NCBI RefSeq assembly: GCF_019311235.1
Contig: NZ_JAHWDF010000007.1
Coordinates: forward strand, 62,001 to 126,000
Direction of reading: 5' to 3'
Source: Mesonia aestuariivivens
GTDB taxonomy: Bacteria; Bacteroidota; Bacteroidia; Flavobacteriales; Flavobacteriaceae
Length of the DNA stretch: 64,000 nt
In this document: positions 8,868 to 17,744 of the stretch, one piece after another
Layout of the letters: the number at the start of each line of letters is the position of its first letter
Position numbering within the stretch: position 1 is the first letter of the stretch
Position numbers and translations under genes: made by a program
The notes under the pieces: generated by a model
Database searches by the model: none
Told to the model about the DNA's origin: nothing
The model's input: the letters and a program-made list of their open reading frames with translations, nothing else

Positions 8868-9631
8868 TAAAGAATTTGTTTTTTTAAGGTTTGATTTTTT
8901 ATATATTTTTTCAAATCTAAATCTTTTTTTGCAATTTCTTTTAAGGCTAAGGTAGCTACTAGAGTTGCTCCCATTTTAGATAAATGTGTATCATCATCTT
9001 TACGTTTTTCATAATACGCTACTTCTCCCGGAGCAAAATGCAAATGTAAATTTCTTGAGTCTTCTTCTCCATATTTTTCTTCTAACTGCTCGGTAAGCCA
9101 TTGCATATCGATAAACGGAACGTCCAACTCTTTGCCCAGCATTCTCACAACTAATGGATAAGACCCGTGTGTATCTACAAATGTACCAAATTTATTAAAA
9201 TTTCTACGTACAATAGAACTCATCAAAATAGGAGTTGCCCCTTTTTCTCTGGTTTGGTTTACAAATTTTTCTAAGTTATAGCGGTAAGCCGTAAACGGAT
9301 TAGTATAACGATCTGGAGAATTAATTTTTTGATCGTTATGCCCAAACTGAATTATGACAAAGTCACCAGGTTTAAGTTGGTCATAAATCGTTTTCCAACG
9401 ACCTTCATTTAAAAAACTTTTAGTACTTCTACCATTAACGGCATGGTTCTCAATAGTTATTTTATTGGTCATTAATTCTGGAAGCATTTGCCCCCAGCCA
9501 TGCTCGGGGTTTTCTTCCGGATTTTTTTTATCGGCCATGGTAGAATCTCCAATAAGGTATAGTGTTGGTTTCTCTTGTGCATAAAAATGTATAGATATTA
9601 AAATAAAAATACAAGAAAATAATACTTTCAT
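8867..9631 (-). CDS. Rhamnogalacturonan acetylesterase-like SGNH hydrolase (CE12), copy 1
   Basis: This exported esterase removes acetyl groups from pectin backbones. The SGNH block I is GDSTMAD (Ser30), the GRST and FGHND blocks follow, and the Asp-x-His pair is in DDTHLS (His216). The open frame extends upstream to a TTG at 9652. I chose the ATG at 9631 because it gives a clean signal peptide (MKVLFSCIFILISIHFYAQ), clears the stop of the PL9 gene by 10 bp and removes an awkward overlap. It has no lipobox, so it is probably periplasmic. A second CE12 gene lies four genes upstream in the same operon. Confidence 0.87.
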   Translation of the reverse strand: MKVLFSCIFILISIHFYAQEKPTLYLIGDSTMADKKNPEENPEHGWGQMLPELMTNKITIENHAVNGRSTKSFLNEGRWKTIYDQLKPGDFVIIQFGHNDQKINSPDRYTNPFTAYRYNLEKFVNQTREKGATPILMSSIVRRNFNKFGTFVDTHGSYPLVVRMLGKELDVPFIDMQWLTEQLEEKYGEEDSRNLHLHFAPGEVAYYEKRKDDDTHLSKMGATLVATLALKEIAKKDLDLKKYIKNQTLKKQIL

Positions 9632-9641
9632 ATGTTTTGTT

Positions 9642-10889
9642 TTAAAATTCAAAAGCTCCTAAATCTGGGGCTGCTCCGTTAAACTCTACCCCTTCTACTT
9701 CTAATCCGGCGTCTATTAAATCGCTTCCTGAAACTAAATTCATAAAAGTCACTTCTGGTAAGCTACCATCTGCTTGACGTGGATTTGTTAATTCTTCTGC
9801 CATTAAACTTTCAAAATCTTCTTCAGATACCGATAAACCATCGTTCCAACTATTATTAGAAATATTTGTGGTAGTAGCATCAAAACTATTAGCCCCATTA
9901 AAAGAAATAGCGTTTTTAATAATTAACTCTTGAAGAGGATTTGTACTACTAAATGCGTAATTTCTTCCATTACCGTAGGCTGAACAATTGTAAATAGTTA
10001 CTGTGCCTCTGTTACTATTGTGGTCAAAACCATCGTAAATATTACCAACCGCAAGACACCTAATATACAAAGCATTATGGCTTAAATCTTTATCATCACT
10101 ACCTCCCGTTTTAAATCCGTTTCCATCACCTAAGCCTGGTGTTCCGTCCTCTAGGTATCCATTATTAATCGCCCAACAATTCATATAAGTGGTTGTAATA
10201 TTATCGTTATCTCTTAAATAACCATCCCAACCATCATCTAAATTATTCCAAGTACGGCATCCTTCAAATTTATTACCAGTTCCTGCATCTAATTTACAAG
10301 CAAATCCATCGGCATTTTCGATAGAAGAATCTGCATTGAAATATGAGTCACAATTTAATATCAAATTATTTGCACCTCCATTACCAATCTGAAGTCCTGT
10401 ATCTTTATTTCTTCTGAAATCACAAAATTCGATAATATTATTGCTTCCACTAATAACCATACCGTTATCACCAGCACCTTCGATAATTATACCTTTTATC
10501 TTCCAGTAATCTTGGTCTAAATTAAAACCTCTATTAGAAGCATTCTCTTCCATCACAGAAAAATCTAGTAGAGGTCTTTCACCCTGAGCCATGACAACAA
10601 TCGGCTCATTTTCAGTTCCTGAGGCTAATACAGATAATGGTGCACTAAATTCATAATTTCCTGCAGCTACGATAATTGAATCTCCAGCATTAGCTGCTAA
10701 TAAAGCATCTCTTAATCCTTCAGCGCTATTTACGTTTACAGCAATAGGCTGGGTAGGTTCATCTGGATCTTGATAGCCCGACCAAACAGAACCATCACTA
10801 TAATTATCATCTACAGATTCACAAGAGCTTAGGATAGCTAATATTGCCAACAAGCACAATTTAAATTTTATAAGATTTGAGATTCTCAT
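9642..10889 (-). CDS. Pectate lyase, family PL9, surface lipoprotein
   Basis: This 415-residue right-handed beta-helix enzyme cleaves de-esterified homogalacturonan by calcium-dependent elimination. The calcium cluster matches Pel9A-type lyases: Asp194 in ADGFACK, and Asp218, Asp219 and Asp222 in DDGWD. The catalytic base would be Lys260 in GNGFKTGG. The N-terminus is a lipoprotein signal with Cys23 (ILSSC) followed by an acidic stretch rich in Asp, a pattern often seen in surface-exported lipoproteins of Bacteroidota. It lies between the CE8 and CE12 genes, so methyl and acetyl removal and backbone cleavage are encoded side by side. Confidence 0.88.
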   Translation of the reverse strand: MRISNLIKFKLCLLAILAILSSCESVDDNYSDGSVWSGYQDPDEPTQPIAVNVNSAEGLRDALLAANAGDSIIVAAGNYEFSAPLSVLASGTENEPIVVMAQGERPLLDFSVMEENASNRGFNLDQDYWKIKGIIIEGAGDNGMVISGSNNIIEFCDFRRNKDTGLQIGNGGANNLILNCDSYFNADSSIENADGFACKLDAGTGNKFEGCRTWNNLDDGWDGYLRDNDNITTTYMNCWAINNGYLEDGTPGLGDGNGFKTGGSDDKDLSHNALYIRCLAVGNIYDGFDHNSNRGTVTIYNCSAYGNGRNYAFSSTNPLQELIIKNAISFNGANSFDATTTNISNNSWNDGLSVSEEDFESLMAEELTNPRQADGSLPEVTFMNLVSGSDLIDAGLEVEGVEFNGAAPDLGAFEF

Positions 10890-10911
10890 TTTAAGTTATT
10901 TTAGGTTAATA

Positions 10912-11895
10912 CTATTGAATTGGACTCCAAGAATTATTAGTTATGGAGAATATGTTTTCTAGTGTATATTTTTTCACTTCTTTTTTACTTAATTGATGCG
11001 ACCAGCTTACTCTGGTTTTTGGTGAAGCCCCTTCTCCTTTACTATTATACTCTGCGTAAAAAGTAGTTTTTTCTTTTTGCGGAAACATTTTATCACCCCT
11101 CCAAGGATCCCAGCCTTTTTCTACAATATGATCTCCTAAAATTGAATTGATAAAAACGGTTTTTGCATACGAACGCCAAGGTCTACCTAAGTAAACTTTA
11201 TCTATCCCATCTTTTGCAATTAAATTACAGTTAAAAAAAACATAACCAAATTCCTGATTTTGGGGTGTGGCTGCTGCGGTAATATAAGAATTATATAAAC
11301 TTTTAATTGTACAATCTTCAAAAACGCAAGTGGATTCACCAAAAATAAAATCGGTTGTTCCTTCGATATAACAATTTTTATAATATTGGCGACTACTTTC
11401 TGTTGCTGTATATAATGTATCTTGACAGCCTAATAACTTACAGTTTTCAGCAATAAAACGATCTCCTTCTACGTGAAGAGCTACTGCCTGACCACGATTA
11501 CACCACGTATTTTGAACACTTAAATTTCTAAAATGGATATCGTCGCCTTGAACTAAAACCGTAGAGGAAGTAAATGTTGATAATTCTTTACCAGTAACAG
11601 AATCGATTTTACCGGAATAATCACTACCTGTTATGATGGTATTTTCTTTGCTTTCTCCAATTAAAGTAAGTTGATGCTTCCAACTGGGAATCACCAATTT
11701 TTCTTGATAAGTTCCTTTTTTGATAAATATTTCAACTTCACCAGGACCTAAATCTCGAGTAGAATTTACCGCTTCTTGAATGGTTTTGAAATCGCCACTT
11801 CCATCTTGAGCCACCGTTAACTTAAGATATGGATCTTTAGCGATAGCACATTGAACTATTAATAATAATGCGAATATGGGTAGTAATTTCTTCAT
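10912..11895 (-). CDS. Pectin methylesterase (CE8)
   Basis: This 327-residue enzyme hydrolyses the methyl esters of galacturonate, releasing methanol and exposing pectate to lyases. Family motifs are all present: AQDGSGDF near residue 30, GTYQEK, QAVAL (Gln136), CQDTLY (Gln158, Asp159), DFIFGE (Asp182) and YLGRPW (Arg238, Trp240). The signal peptide ends near AIAK at residue 20 and has no lipobox, so it is probably periplasmic. It is 2 bp from the stop-to-start boundary with the upstream esterase gene. A second CE8 domain is fused to a lyase in the protein at 24.1-26.3 kb. Confidence 0.93.
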   Translation of the reverse strand: MKKLLPIFALLLIVQCAIAKDPYLKLTVAQDGSGDFKTIQEAVNSTRDLGPGEVEIFIKKGTYQEKLVIPSWKHQLTLIGESKENTIITGSDYSGKIDSVTGKELSTFTSSTVLVQGDDIHFRNLSVQNTWCNRGQAVALHVEGDRFIAENCKLLGCQDTLYTATESSRQYYKNCYIEGTTDFIFGESTCVFEDCTIKSLYNSYITAAATPQNQEFGYVFFNCNLIAKDGIDKVYLGRPWRSYAKTVFINSILGDHIVEKGWDPWRGDKMFPQKEKTTFYAEYNSKGEGASPKTRVSWSHQLSKKEVKKYTLENIFSITNNSWSPIQ

Positions 11896-11897
11896 CG

Positions 11898-12857
11898 TTA
11901 ATTTTTAAATATTTTGTTTAAAAAAGCAACTGTAAAATCTACGGTAGGTTCAAACCAAGGTTCTAATAACCAAAAGGAATGTGGCGAACCGTCTAAAGTA
12001 TGAACTTCAGAATAAATATTGTTTTTATCTAAAATTTTAATCATATCGTCGCGACCTGCGTGAAATCTTGGCATGGAACTATTGATAAATAAAGTAGGCG
12101 GAGTATTTTCTCCTACATATTCTAACGGTGAAGCTTCTTTCCAGTTTTTATAATTTTCGTTTCTCATACCACCTAGCCAAAGTCCTGCAATTTCACCTTC
12201 AGCATCAGCATCAGGGTGAACAAATGAAACAATACCATCTACATTTACGATCGCTTGAATTTCTGAACTAATAGTTTTATCTTCTTCATCATACAATTCT
12301 GAATTAGGCGTTACCCCAACTAAAGTCGCTAATTGCGCTCCTGCGGAAGTGCCTAAAACGGCAATCTTATTCGGATTCAACTTATAAGTTTTAGCATTTT
12401 TTCGCATCCACCGTAAAGCATCTTTCAAATCGATTACCGCCGCTGGATATTTTGCTTCCGGACTTAATCGATAAGAAGCAGTTACCGCTACAAAGCCATT
12501 ATCGGCTAAATGTTGCGCCATGATGCGCTGATTTTCTTTACTTCCAGAGATCCATCCGCCGCCGTGAATTAACAACACACCCGGACAGTTTTCATTAGTT
12601 TTTCCAGATGGGTAATACACATCTAGTTTTAAAACTGAGGTTTCTGTTTCTTTATATGCAATGTCTTCTTCAGCTAAAAATTGTTTTGACTCCAAAGGCT
12701 TGATACCTTTAATAAACGGATACTCTTTTTTGTATTTATCTACTGTAGTAGCAATGGTATAGGGGCGAACTTCTACTTTTTTCTGAGCAAAAGTGCTTCC
12801 CCCCATCACCAAAGTTACAAACACAACAATGTAATTTTTAATGATTTTCCTGTACAT
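11898..12857 (-). CDS. Exported alpha/beta-hydrolase esterase (BD-FAE-like)
   Basis: This 319-residue protein has an N-terminal signal peptide cleaved near TFAQ and an esterase/lipase fold. HGGGW at 98-102 is the oxyanion motif, Ser171 in GTSAG the nucleophile, and the His of GSPHSFW near the C-terminus completes the triad. The family includes acetyl xylan, feruloyl and other carbohydrate esterases. In this operon it most likely removes acetyl or feruloyl groups from pectin or its side chains; the exact ester is an inference. Its ATG overlaps the stop of the upstream CE12 gene (TAATG). Confidence 0.8.
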   Translation of the reverse strand: MYRKIIKNYIVVFVTLVMGGSTFAQKKVEVRPYTIATTVDKYKKEYPFIKGIKPLESKQFLAEEDIAYKETETSVLKLDVYYPSGKTNENCPGVLLIHGGGWISGSKENQRIMAQHLADNGFVAVTASYRLSPEAKYPAAVIDLKDALRWMRKNAKTYKLNPNKIAVLGTSAGAQLATLVGVTPNSELYDEEDKTISSEIQAIVNVDGIVSFVHPDADAEGEIAGLWLGGMRNENYKNWKEASPLEYVGENTPPTLFINSSMPRFHAGRDDMIKILDKNNIYSEVHTLDGSPHSFWLLEPWFEPTVDFTVAFLNKIFKN

Positions 12858-13705
12858 TATTTTGTATTAATTTTCTTCAACTCGTTAAATACCAATTGTG
12901 CAATTGCTTCTGCCCCTTTTGGCTGAAAATGAGTGTTATCATCTTGACCATCAGGATAAGCTTCATATTTACCCGCAGGTAAATTCATAAAGTAATTTTC
13001 AGTTACAAAATCTTTGCCTTTTTTTGAAAAGTAATCCATCGAAAGCTGATTTAGATCAATTAATTCTACCTGCATTTCTTCAGCAAGATCTTTTGGAGCC
13101 TGATCGTAATCTCCGTGTACATTTTGTAAATGGCCATCTTCCCAAGGATAATTTCTAGCGACTGGAGTTAAAATAATTGGAGTAGCTCCTTTCTCCCGAG
13201 ACTGACTTACGAAAAGTCTCAAAAATTCTTTATAGCCTTCAATATTCACATAACGTTCTGTTTTATTTTCAGCAGCGTCATTGTGACCAAATTGTATAAT
13301 CACTATATCGTTTTCTTGTAAATCTTCAAATACTCCACGCCATCTTCCTTCCTGAAAAAAAGTTCGTGTACTTCTTCCTCCACGAGCACGATCATCTACA
13401 ATAACAGAATCGGTTTGGATGATGTTTTTTACTTCAGCTAAACTATCTTTTACAAAAAATTGCTGAAATACTTGTCCCCAGCCGGTAACCGGATACCTCG
13501 TTTCCATATAATCCTTGCCAGGTTCGTAATCATCTGCATAATTTGCCATTGTAGAATCTCCTATTAAAAATATAGTTTGAGCAGTTTCCTCTTGAGTTAT
13601 TTCCTCTTCATTAGATTCTTTAGAAGATTCTTTCATTTCTTCAGCACAACTCTGCGCAAAAAAAGCGGCACAAATAATAATTACAATTTTCTTTAACTGA
13701 TTCAT
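12857..13705 (-). CDS. Rhamnogalacturonan acetylesterase-like SGNH hydrolase (CE12), copy 2, lipoprotein
   Basis: This 282-residue enzyme is a lipoprotein: the signal ends in FAQSC with Cys20, followed by a Glu/Ser-rich linker to about residue 42. The catalytic Ser51 lies in GDSTMAN; GGRST and FGHND form the next blocks, and Asp256/His259 sit in DDNTH. Compared with copy 1 it has an extra insert before the GWGQ motif and a lipid anchor, so the two probably act in different compartments (this one at a membrane surface). It lies 5 bp downstream of the GH43 gene. Confidence 0.87.
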   Translation of the reverse strand: MNQLKKIVIIICAAFFAQSCAEEMKESSKESNEEEITQEETAQTIFLIGDSTMANYADDYEPGKDYMETRYPVTGWGQVFQQFFVKDSLAEVKNIIQTDSVIVDDRARGGRSTRTFFQEGRWRGVFEDLQENDIVIIQFGHNDAAENKTERYVNIEGYKEFLRLFVSQSREKGATPIILTPVARNYPWEDGHLQNVHGDYDQAPKDLAEEMQVELIDLNQLSMDYFSKKGKDFVTENYFMNLPAGKYEAYPDGQDDNTHFQPKGAEAIAQLVFNELKKINTK

Positions 13706-13710
13706 TTCTT

Positions 13711-15345
13711 CTATTTAGTAATTCTAAAATATTCAACATCGGCATAGCCTCCTCGTTTAGCACCAGCTGAACTAATACTGAACAAACCAACTTTGGCTCC
13801 AATCCATTTTCCTACTCGAGCTTTAAAAGGTTTACCTATTTTTTTATAACGTTTGCCATTCTCACTATACATAAACTGACATTTAGCATCTGAACCAGAA
13901 ACTTCCAATTTTACATATACGGTATTCGATTTTAGTTTTTTCTCTTCTAAAACTTTTTCTACGGAACCCTTGTCGGCATTTATTGCTTCGGTTTGTTGCA
14001 AATAGAATTTATCATTCTTTTGAGTAATGGTAAGCGTAAAGTAATCTCTACCCATTACGATGAAACCTGCTTTACGCTGCATCTTAGCATCTTCAGGAAT
14101 TAGCGTAATTTTAGAATTTGCCGTAAATTCTGGTGCGGGAAATTTCTGTAATAATAAGTTGGGAACATCCCATAAATTTGTAGCCTTTTCAGGCTGAGCT
14201 ATACTAAATAATCGTAAATAATCATTACCAGGCAACTTAGCGTGCCATAATACATTTGGATTCGCATTCCATTGCCATTGAATCCCTAAGCTATCACTGG
14301 TAAATTCATCGGTTTCTTTAGGAGTGACTATTTTATAAGATTTTCCTACATTAGGTTTTTTATACTGAAAAACTGGCTCTCCAACACCGTTACCATCTTG
14401 ATCTTCTCCCATTACTGGCCAATCGTTTTCCCAACTCATCGGTTGTAAATGCACAATTCTGCCGTAAGCATCTTTATCTTGAAAATGGTAAAACCAATCT
14501 TCTGCGTTTGGAGTTTCTACCCACGCGCCCTGATGCGGACCGTTAATTTTTGTACTTCCTTGCTCTAGTACTACTTTTTCTTCATAAGGACCATAGATAT
14601 TTTTAGAGCGAAGAATTAGTTGCCACCCAGTTGAAACCCCACCTGCAGGAGCAAAAATATAATAATAGCCATTTCGCTTATAAAATTTAGAACCTTCTAC
14701 CGTGTCGTGATCTTCGTGACCATCAAAAACGTGACGCCCTTCATCTAAAACTTTGGTTCCGTCGGGAGACATTTTATGCACGGTTAATAAACTTTTTACA
14801 CCAGCACGACTTCCTGCCCAAGCGTGAACCAAATATGCTTTACCATCTTTATCCCAAAGCGGACAAGGATCAATAGCGCCTTTAGCTTTCATCACTAATA
14901 CTGGATCTTCCCATTCACCAGCGGGATCTTTGGTTTTCACCATATAAATTCCGAAATCTGGATCTCCCCAATAGATATAAAATTCATCATTATGATATCT
15001 AATTGCTGGTGCCCAAACTCCGTTACCATGTTGTGGAGTTTCAAAATGATCTACTGGAACTTGTTTTGGAAGCGCATAATTGATTAACTCCCAATTCACC
15101 ATATCTTTAGAATGCAGAATAGGTAAACCTGGTGCAGCATTAAAACTAGAAGCGGTCATATAATAATCTTCTCCTGCTCGAGCTACATCTGGATCTGAAT
15201 AATCGGCGTGTAAAATTGGGTTGGTATAGGTGCCGTCACCTTGGTCTGCAACCCAAACATCAGAAATATAATTTTCTGTAGTTTGTGCCTGAGAAAAAGT
15301 AACGATTCCTAATGCTATTATTGCTATGTATTTATTTAATTTCAA
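13711..15345 (-). CDS. Glycoside hydrolase family 43 with C-terminal beta-sandwich
   Basis: This 544-residue exported enzyme has the GH43 five-blade propeller. The catalytic base is Asp51 in YSDPDV, the pKa-tuning Asp159 is in AIDPCP, and the general acid Glu217 is in TVEGSK. A lectin-like beta-sandwich of about 200 residues follows. GH43 members of this layout act on arabinan, arabinoxylan or galactan; near pectin genes side-chain arabinose or galactose removal is the likeliest role. The only start that keeps the signal peptide (MKLNKYIAIIALGIVTFSQAQ) is a TTG at 15345; there is no upstream in-frame ATG, and the next internal Met falls inside the catalytic domain. A 10-bp gap separates it from the GH105 gene. 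Confidence 0.85.
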   Translation of the reverse strand: MKLNKYIAIIALGIVTFSQAQTTENYISDVWVADQGDGTYTNPILHADYSDPDVARAGEDYYMTASSFNAAPGLPILHSKDMVNWELINYALPKQVPVDHFETPQHGNGVWAPAIRYHNDEFYIYWGDPDFGIYMVKTKDPAGEWEDPVLVMKAKGAIDPCPLWDKDGKAYLVHAWAGSRAGVKSLLTVHKMSPDGTKVLDEGRHVFDGHEDHDTVEGSKFYKRNGYYYIFAPAGGVSTGWQLILRSKNIYGPYEEKVVLEQGSTKINGPHQGAWVETPNAEDWFYHFQDKDAYGRIVHLQPMSWENDWPVMGEDQDGNGVGEPVFQYKKPNVGKSYKIVTPKETDEFTSDSLGIQWQWNANPNVLWHAKLPGNDYLRLFSIAQPEKATNLWDVPNLLLQKFPAPEFTANSKITLIPEDAKMQRKAGFIVMGRDYFTLTITQKNDKFYLQQTEAINADKGSVEKVLEEKKLKSNTVYVKLEVSGSDAKCQFMYSENGKRYKKIGKPFKARVGKWIGAKVGLFSISSAGAKRGGYADVEYFRITK

Positions 15346-15355
15346 ATGAAAAAAT

Positions 15356-16624
15356 TTATTTGTTCAACTCTAAACTTGCCATGATAAAAGGTCCTGTTCC
15401 TTTGGGATCGTTAGAACGAATTTCTTCATTGACATAATATTCAAATGAAGCATCTCTGTAAGGATCACCGCCAAGACCTGCTACCGCACAACATTGCGTA
15501 AGGTTAACCATTCCATTATCTTCAACTTCAATTAGGTTATCTATAATTCCTTGGTAGCCTTTATTTGCAATTTCTAAGTACTTTTCTGGTAAGTAACCTT
15601 TATTAACCGCTTTAGCTAAAGCGTAAACAAACATTGCTGAACCAGTAGCTTCTAGATAATTACCGTCTCTTTTGGGTTGATCTAATACTTGATACCATAA
15701 CCCAGTTTCTCTATCTTGAACGCTAATTACTGCATCTGCATATTGCTGTAAATAGTTAATTAATCGCTCTCTACCTTTTTGACTCTCTGGTAAAAAATCT
15801 AATACATCGACTAATGCCATACCGTACCAACCCATTGCACGAGACCAAAAGTTAGGGGAAGTTCCGGTTTCTTTATTAGCCCATTTTTGCTCTCTACTCT
15901 CATCCCAACCGTGATATAATAATCCGGTTTCTTTATCTAAAGTATGTTTTTGAATAAGATCAAATTGCCTAACAATTTCATCAAAAGCTTTTTGCGCTTC
16001 GTCTCCTTCACTAAACATTCTAGTATAATGCGCATAAAAAGGTTCTGCCATATACAACCCATCTAACCACATTTGATGTGTATATCTTTTTTTATGCCAA
16101 AACCCTCCATCTGAAGTTTTAGGTTGAGTTTCAATTTGTTTTTTTAATGTTTTTAATGCGATTAAAAAACGTTCTTCTTTAGTCTTAGGATATAAGTAAA
16201 GTAATACGTCTCCAGATTTAAGCATATCTAAGTTTTGCTTTTCGATATCGTAAGTTCTAATTTCACCTTTATCAGTAATCATCGTATCAGCGTAATTGTA
16301 GATATAGTTATAAAACCTTTCATCTTTGGTTTCATCATAAACTCGTTTAGCCGCAGTTAGTACTAAACCATTTGTATAACTCCATTTAGGTTTGTCTCTA
16401 AAGTCAAGTTTTGATGCTTCTGGAAATCTTTCGATCTCTGAAAGCATCATGCGTTCTGACCACTTTAGATTTTCTGAAATCATCATTTCATTAGTTGCTG
16501 TTACTGATTCGTTTTCAGCTTTATCAACTTTCTCTTCATTTTTATTTTTACAAGCAAAAATTATTAAAACCATAACTATAATAGTTATTGAGCTTGTAAT
16601 AAAACTAAATTCCCTTTTTTTCAT
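15356..16624 (-). CDS. Unsaturated rhamnogalacturonyl/galacturonyl hydrolase, GH105, lipoprotein
   Basis: This 422-residue (alpha/alpha)6-barrel enzyme removes the 4,5-unsaturated uronate from the non-reducing end of lyase products. The catalytic Asp188 sits in MWLDGLYM, with the flanking family motifs WSYTNG, GGFWH and MGWYGMAL. The signal ends in a lipobox (IIFAC, Cys25) followed by a Lys/Glu-rich linker. It supplies the unsaturated monomer to KdgF, encoded at the end of the same operon. It begins 1 bp downstream of the stop of the DUF4861 gene. Confidence 0.9.
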   Translation of the reverse strand: MKKREFSFITSSITIIVMVLIIFACKNKNEEKVDKAENESVTATNEMMISENLKWSERMMLSEIERFPEASKLDFRDKPKWSYTNGLVLTAAKRVYDETKDERFYNYIYNYADTMITDKGEIRTYDIEKQNLDMLKSGDVLLYLYPKTKEERFLIALKTLKKQIETQPKTSDGGFWHKKRYTHQMWLDGLYMAEPFYAHYTRMFSEGDEAQKAFDEIVRQFDLIQKHTLDKETGLLYHGWDESREQKWANKETGTSPNFWSRAMGWYGMALVDVLDFLPESQKGRERLINYLQQYADAVISVQDRETGLWYQVLDQPKRDGNYLEATGSAMFVYALAKAVNKGYLPEKYLEIANKGYQGIIDNLIEVEDNGMVNLTQCCAVAGLGGDPYRDASFEYYVNEEIRSNDPKGTGPFIMASLELNK

Positions 16625-16625
16625 T

Positions 16626-17657
16626 TTACTGTAATTTTCCGTTTTGCTGAAGCGTATTTAATTTGATTTCTAAATCTTTCACAAAAGCTTCTTTAGTCGT
16701 TATTCCCTTTTTCTCTTGTTCCCAAGCTGCTAGAATGTAATAAGAAACTCGGTTTATGGTAGGTTTAAAAATTACCAAGTGATCGTGCGGTCCTTCTTGA
16801 ATTTTTTCTATTTCTGAAGTTTTATAAAAAATAGCCATTCCTAATTGATCTTCATCACTTACTAAAGTTTGCGTACCGTAAGTAGCTATATAACCCCAAT
16901 CCTCATTTTTATTTTTAATTAATTCTATATCCTTAAATTTTACGATTCCCGTGGTTAAACCCTCTATTTCGTCTGAAGGCTTTAAAGATATTTTTGAGTA
17001 ACGATCGGTTGGATAAATGGTAAATTTTGCTTCTAAATTGATGGTTTCTTTTCCTGTTTTCCATCCATCATAATTAATATTTACAGAAGAACTAGTTGAT
17101 GTATTTTTTACAGAAGCCACTGTTCTTGCAACATTTCTAAAATGTGCTACCGAATCATTTATAAATCTACCATATCCGCCTAATCCTAATGATTTACCGG
17201 CTTTAAGAATATCTTGCCCCCAAGCAGAATCGTGATGATAATCTTCGTAATTCTTTTGTCCTACATAAGGTAAAACGAGTGTATCTATTTTTTTTCCCCA
17301 AATATCTATAGCGTTTCTCCAATCGAGATACATTCTAAAACCAACTTGGCTATTTTCCCAACCTGGACCTTCGTAACGAATATAGTAGGCGTGATCTGAA
17401 TGTCCTTCCGGCAACTCTAGAGATTCAACATTTTTAAATTCTCCTCCTCCAAATTTTTTAGGCTCCCAATTGTCACCTTTTCGTATAGAAAGTTCTGCAT
17501 AAGTTTTGGCATCTTTATTAGGTTTTTGCCAAGCATCTTCTTCTAAAGATAGACTCAGCTTATTTACTTCTTCGTTTTGAGAATCTTTTTTTTCTTCCTT
17601 ACAACTATTTAATATGATGAATGATGTAAGAAAAATAGACAATATTATTTTTTTCAT
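16626..17657 (-). CDS. DUF4861 lipoprotein of unknown function
   Basis: This protein of about 343 residues has a lipoprotein signal (MKKIILSIFLTSFIILNSC, Cys19). The rest is rich in beta strands and aromatic residues and matches my recollection of DUF4861, a family seen beside GH105 and pectin genes in Bacteroidota. Conserved-looking patches are YIRYEGPGWEN, FRMYLDWRN and a His pair (DYHHDSAWG) that could form an active or metal site. The open frame starts at a GTG at 17699; I moved it to the ATG at 17657, which begins the signal peptide. It sits between SusD1 and GH105, so a role on pectin oligosaccharides, catalytic or binding, is inferred. Confidence 0.72.
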   Translation of the reverse strand: MKKIILSIFLTSFIILNSCKEEKKDSQNEEVNKLSLSLEEDAWQKPNKDAKTYAELSIRKGDNWEPKKFGGGEFKNVESLELPEGHSDHAYYIRYEGPGWENSQVGFRMYLDWRNAIDIWGKKIDTLVLPYVGQKNYEDYHHDSAWGQDILKAGKSLGLGGYGRFINDSVAHFRNVARTVASVKNTSTSSSVNINYDGWKTGKETINLEAKFTIYPTDRYSKISLKPSDEIEGLTTGIVKFKDIELIKNKNEDWGYIATYGTQTLVSDEDQLGMAIFYKTSEIEKIQEGPHDHLVIFKPTINRVSYYILAAWEQEKKGITTKEAFVKDLEIKLNTLQQNGKLQ

Positions 17658-17744
17658 AAGTATTTTTTGTAAAAAAGGAATTTGTATGATTTGCAACACC
17701 CCTCTTTAGTAGCTAATTTAACATCAAATTATTTTGAGATTTTT

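Noticed and set aside
9632-9652. TTG start for CE12 copy 1
   Set aside because: It would overlap the PL9 gene and place seven polar residues before the signal peptide; the internal ATG at 9631 fits better.
12425-12445. Extra operator match in the esterase gene (AAATCGATTACC)
   Set aside because: Only one half of the palindrome fits; such partial matches are expected by chance in AT-rich coding sequence.
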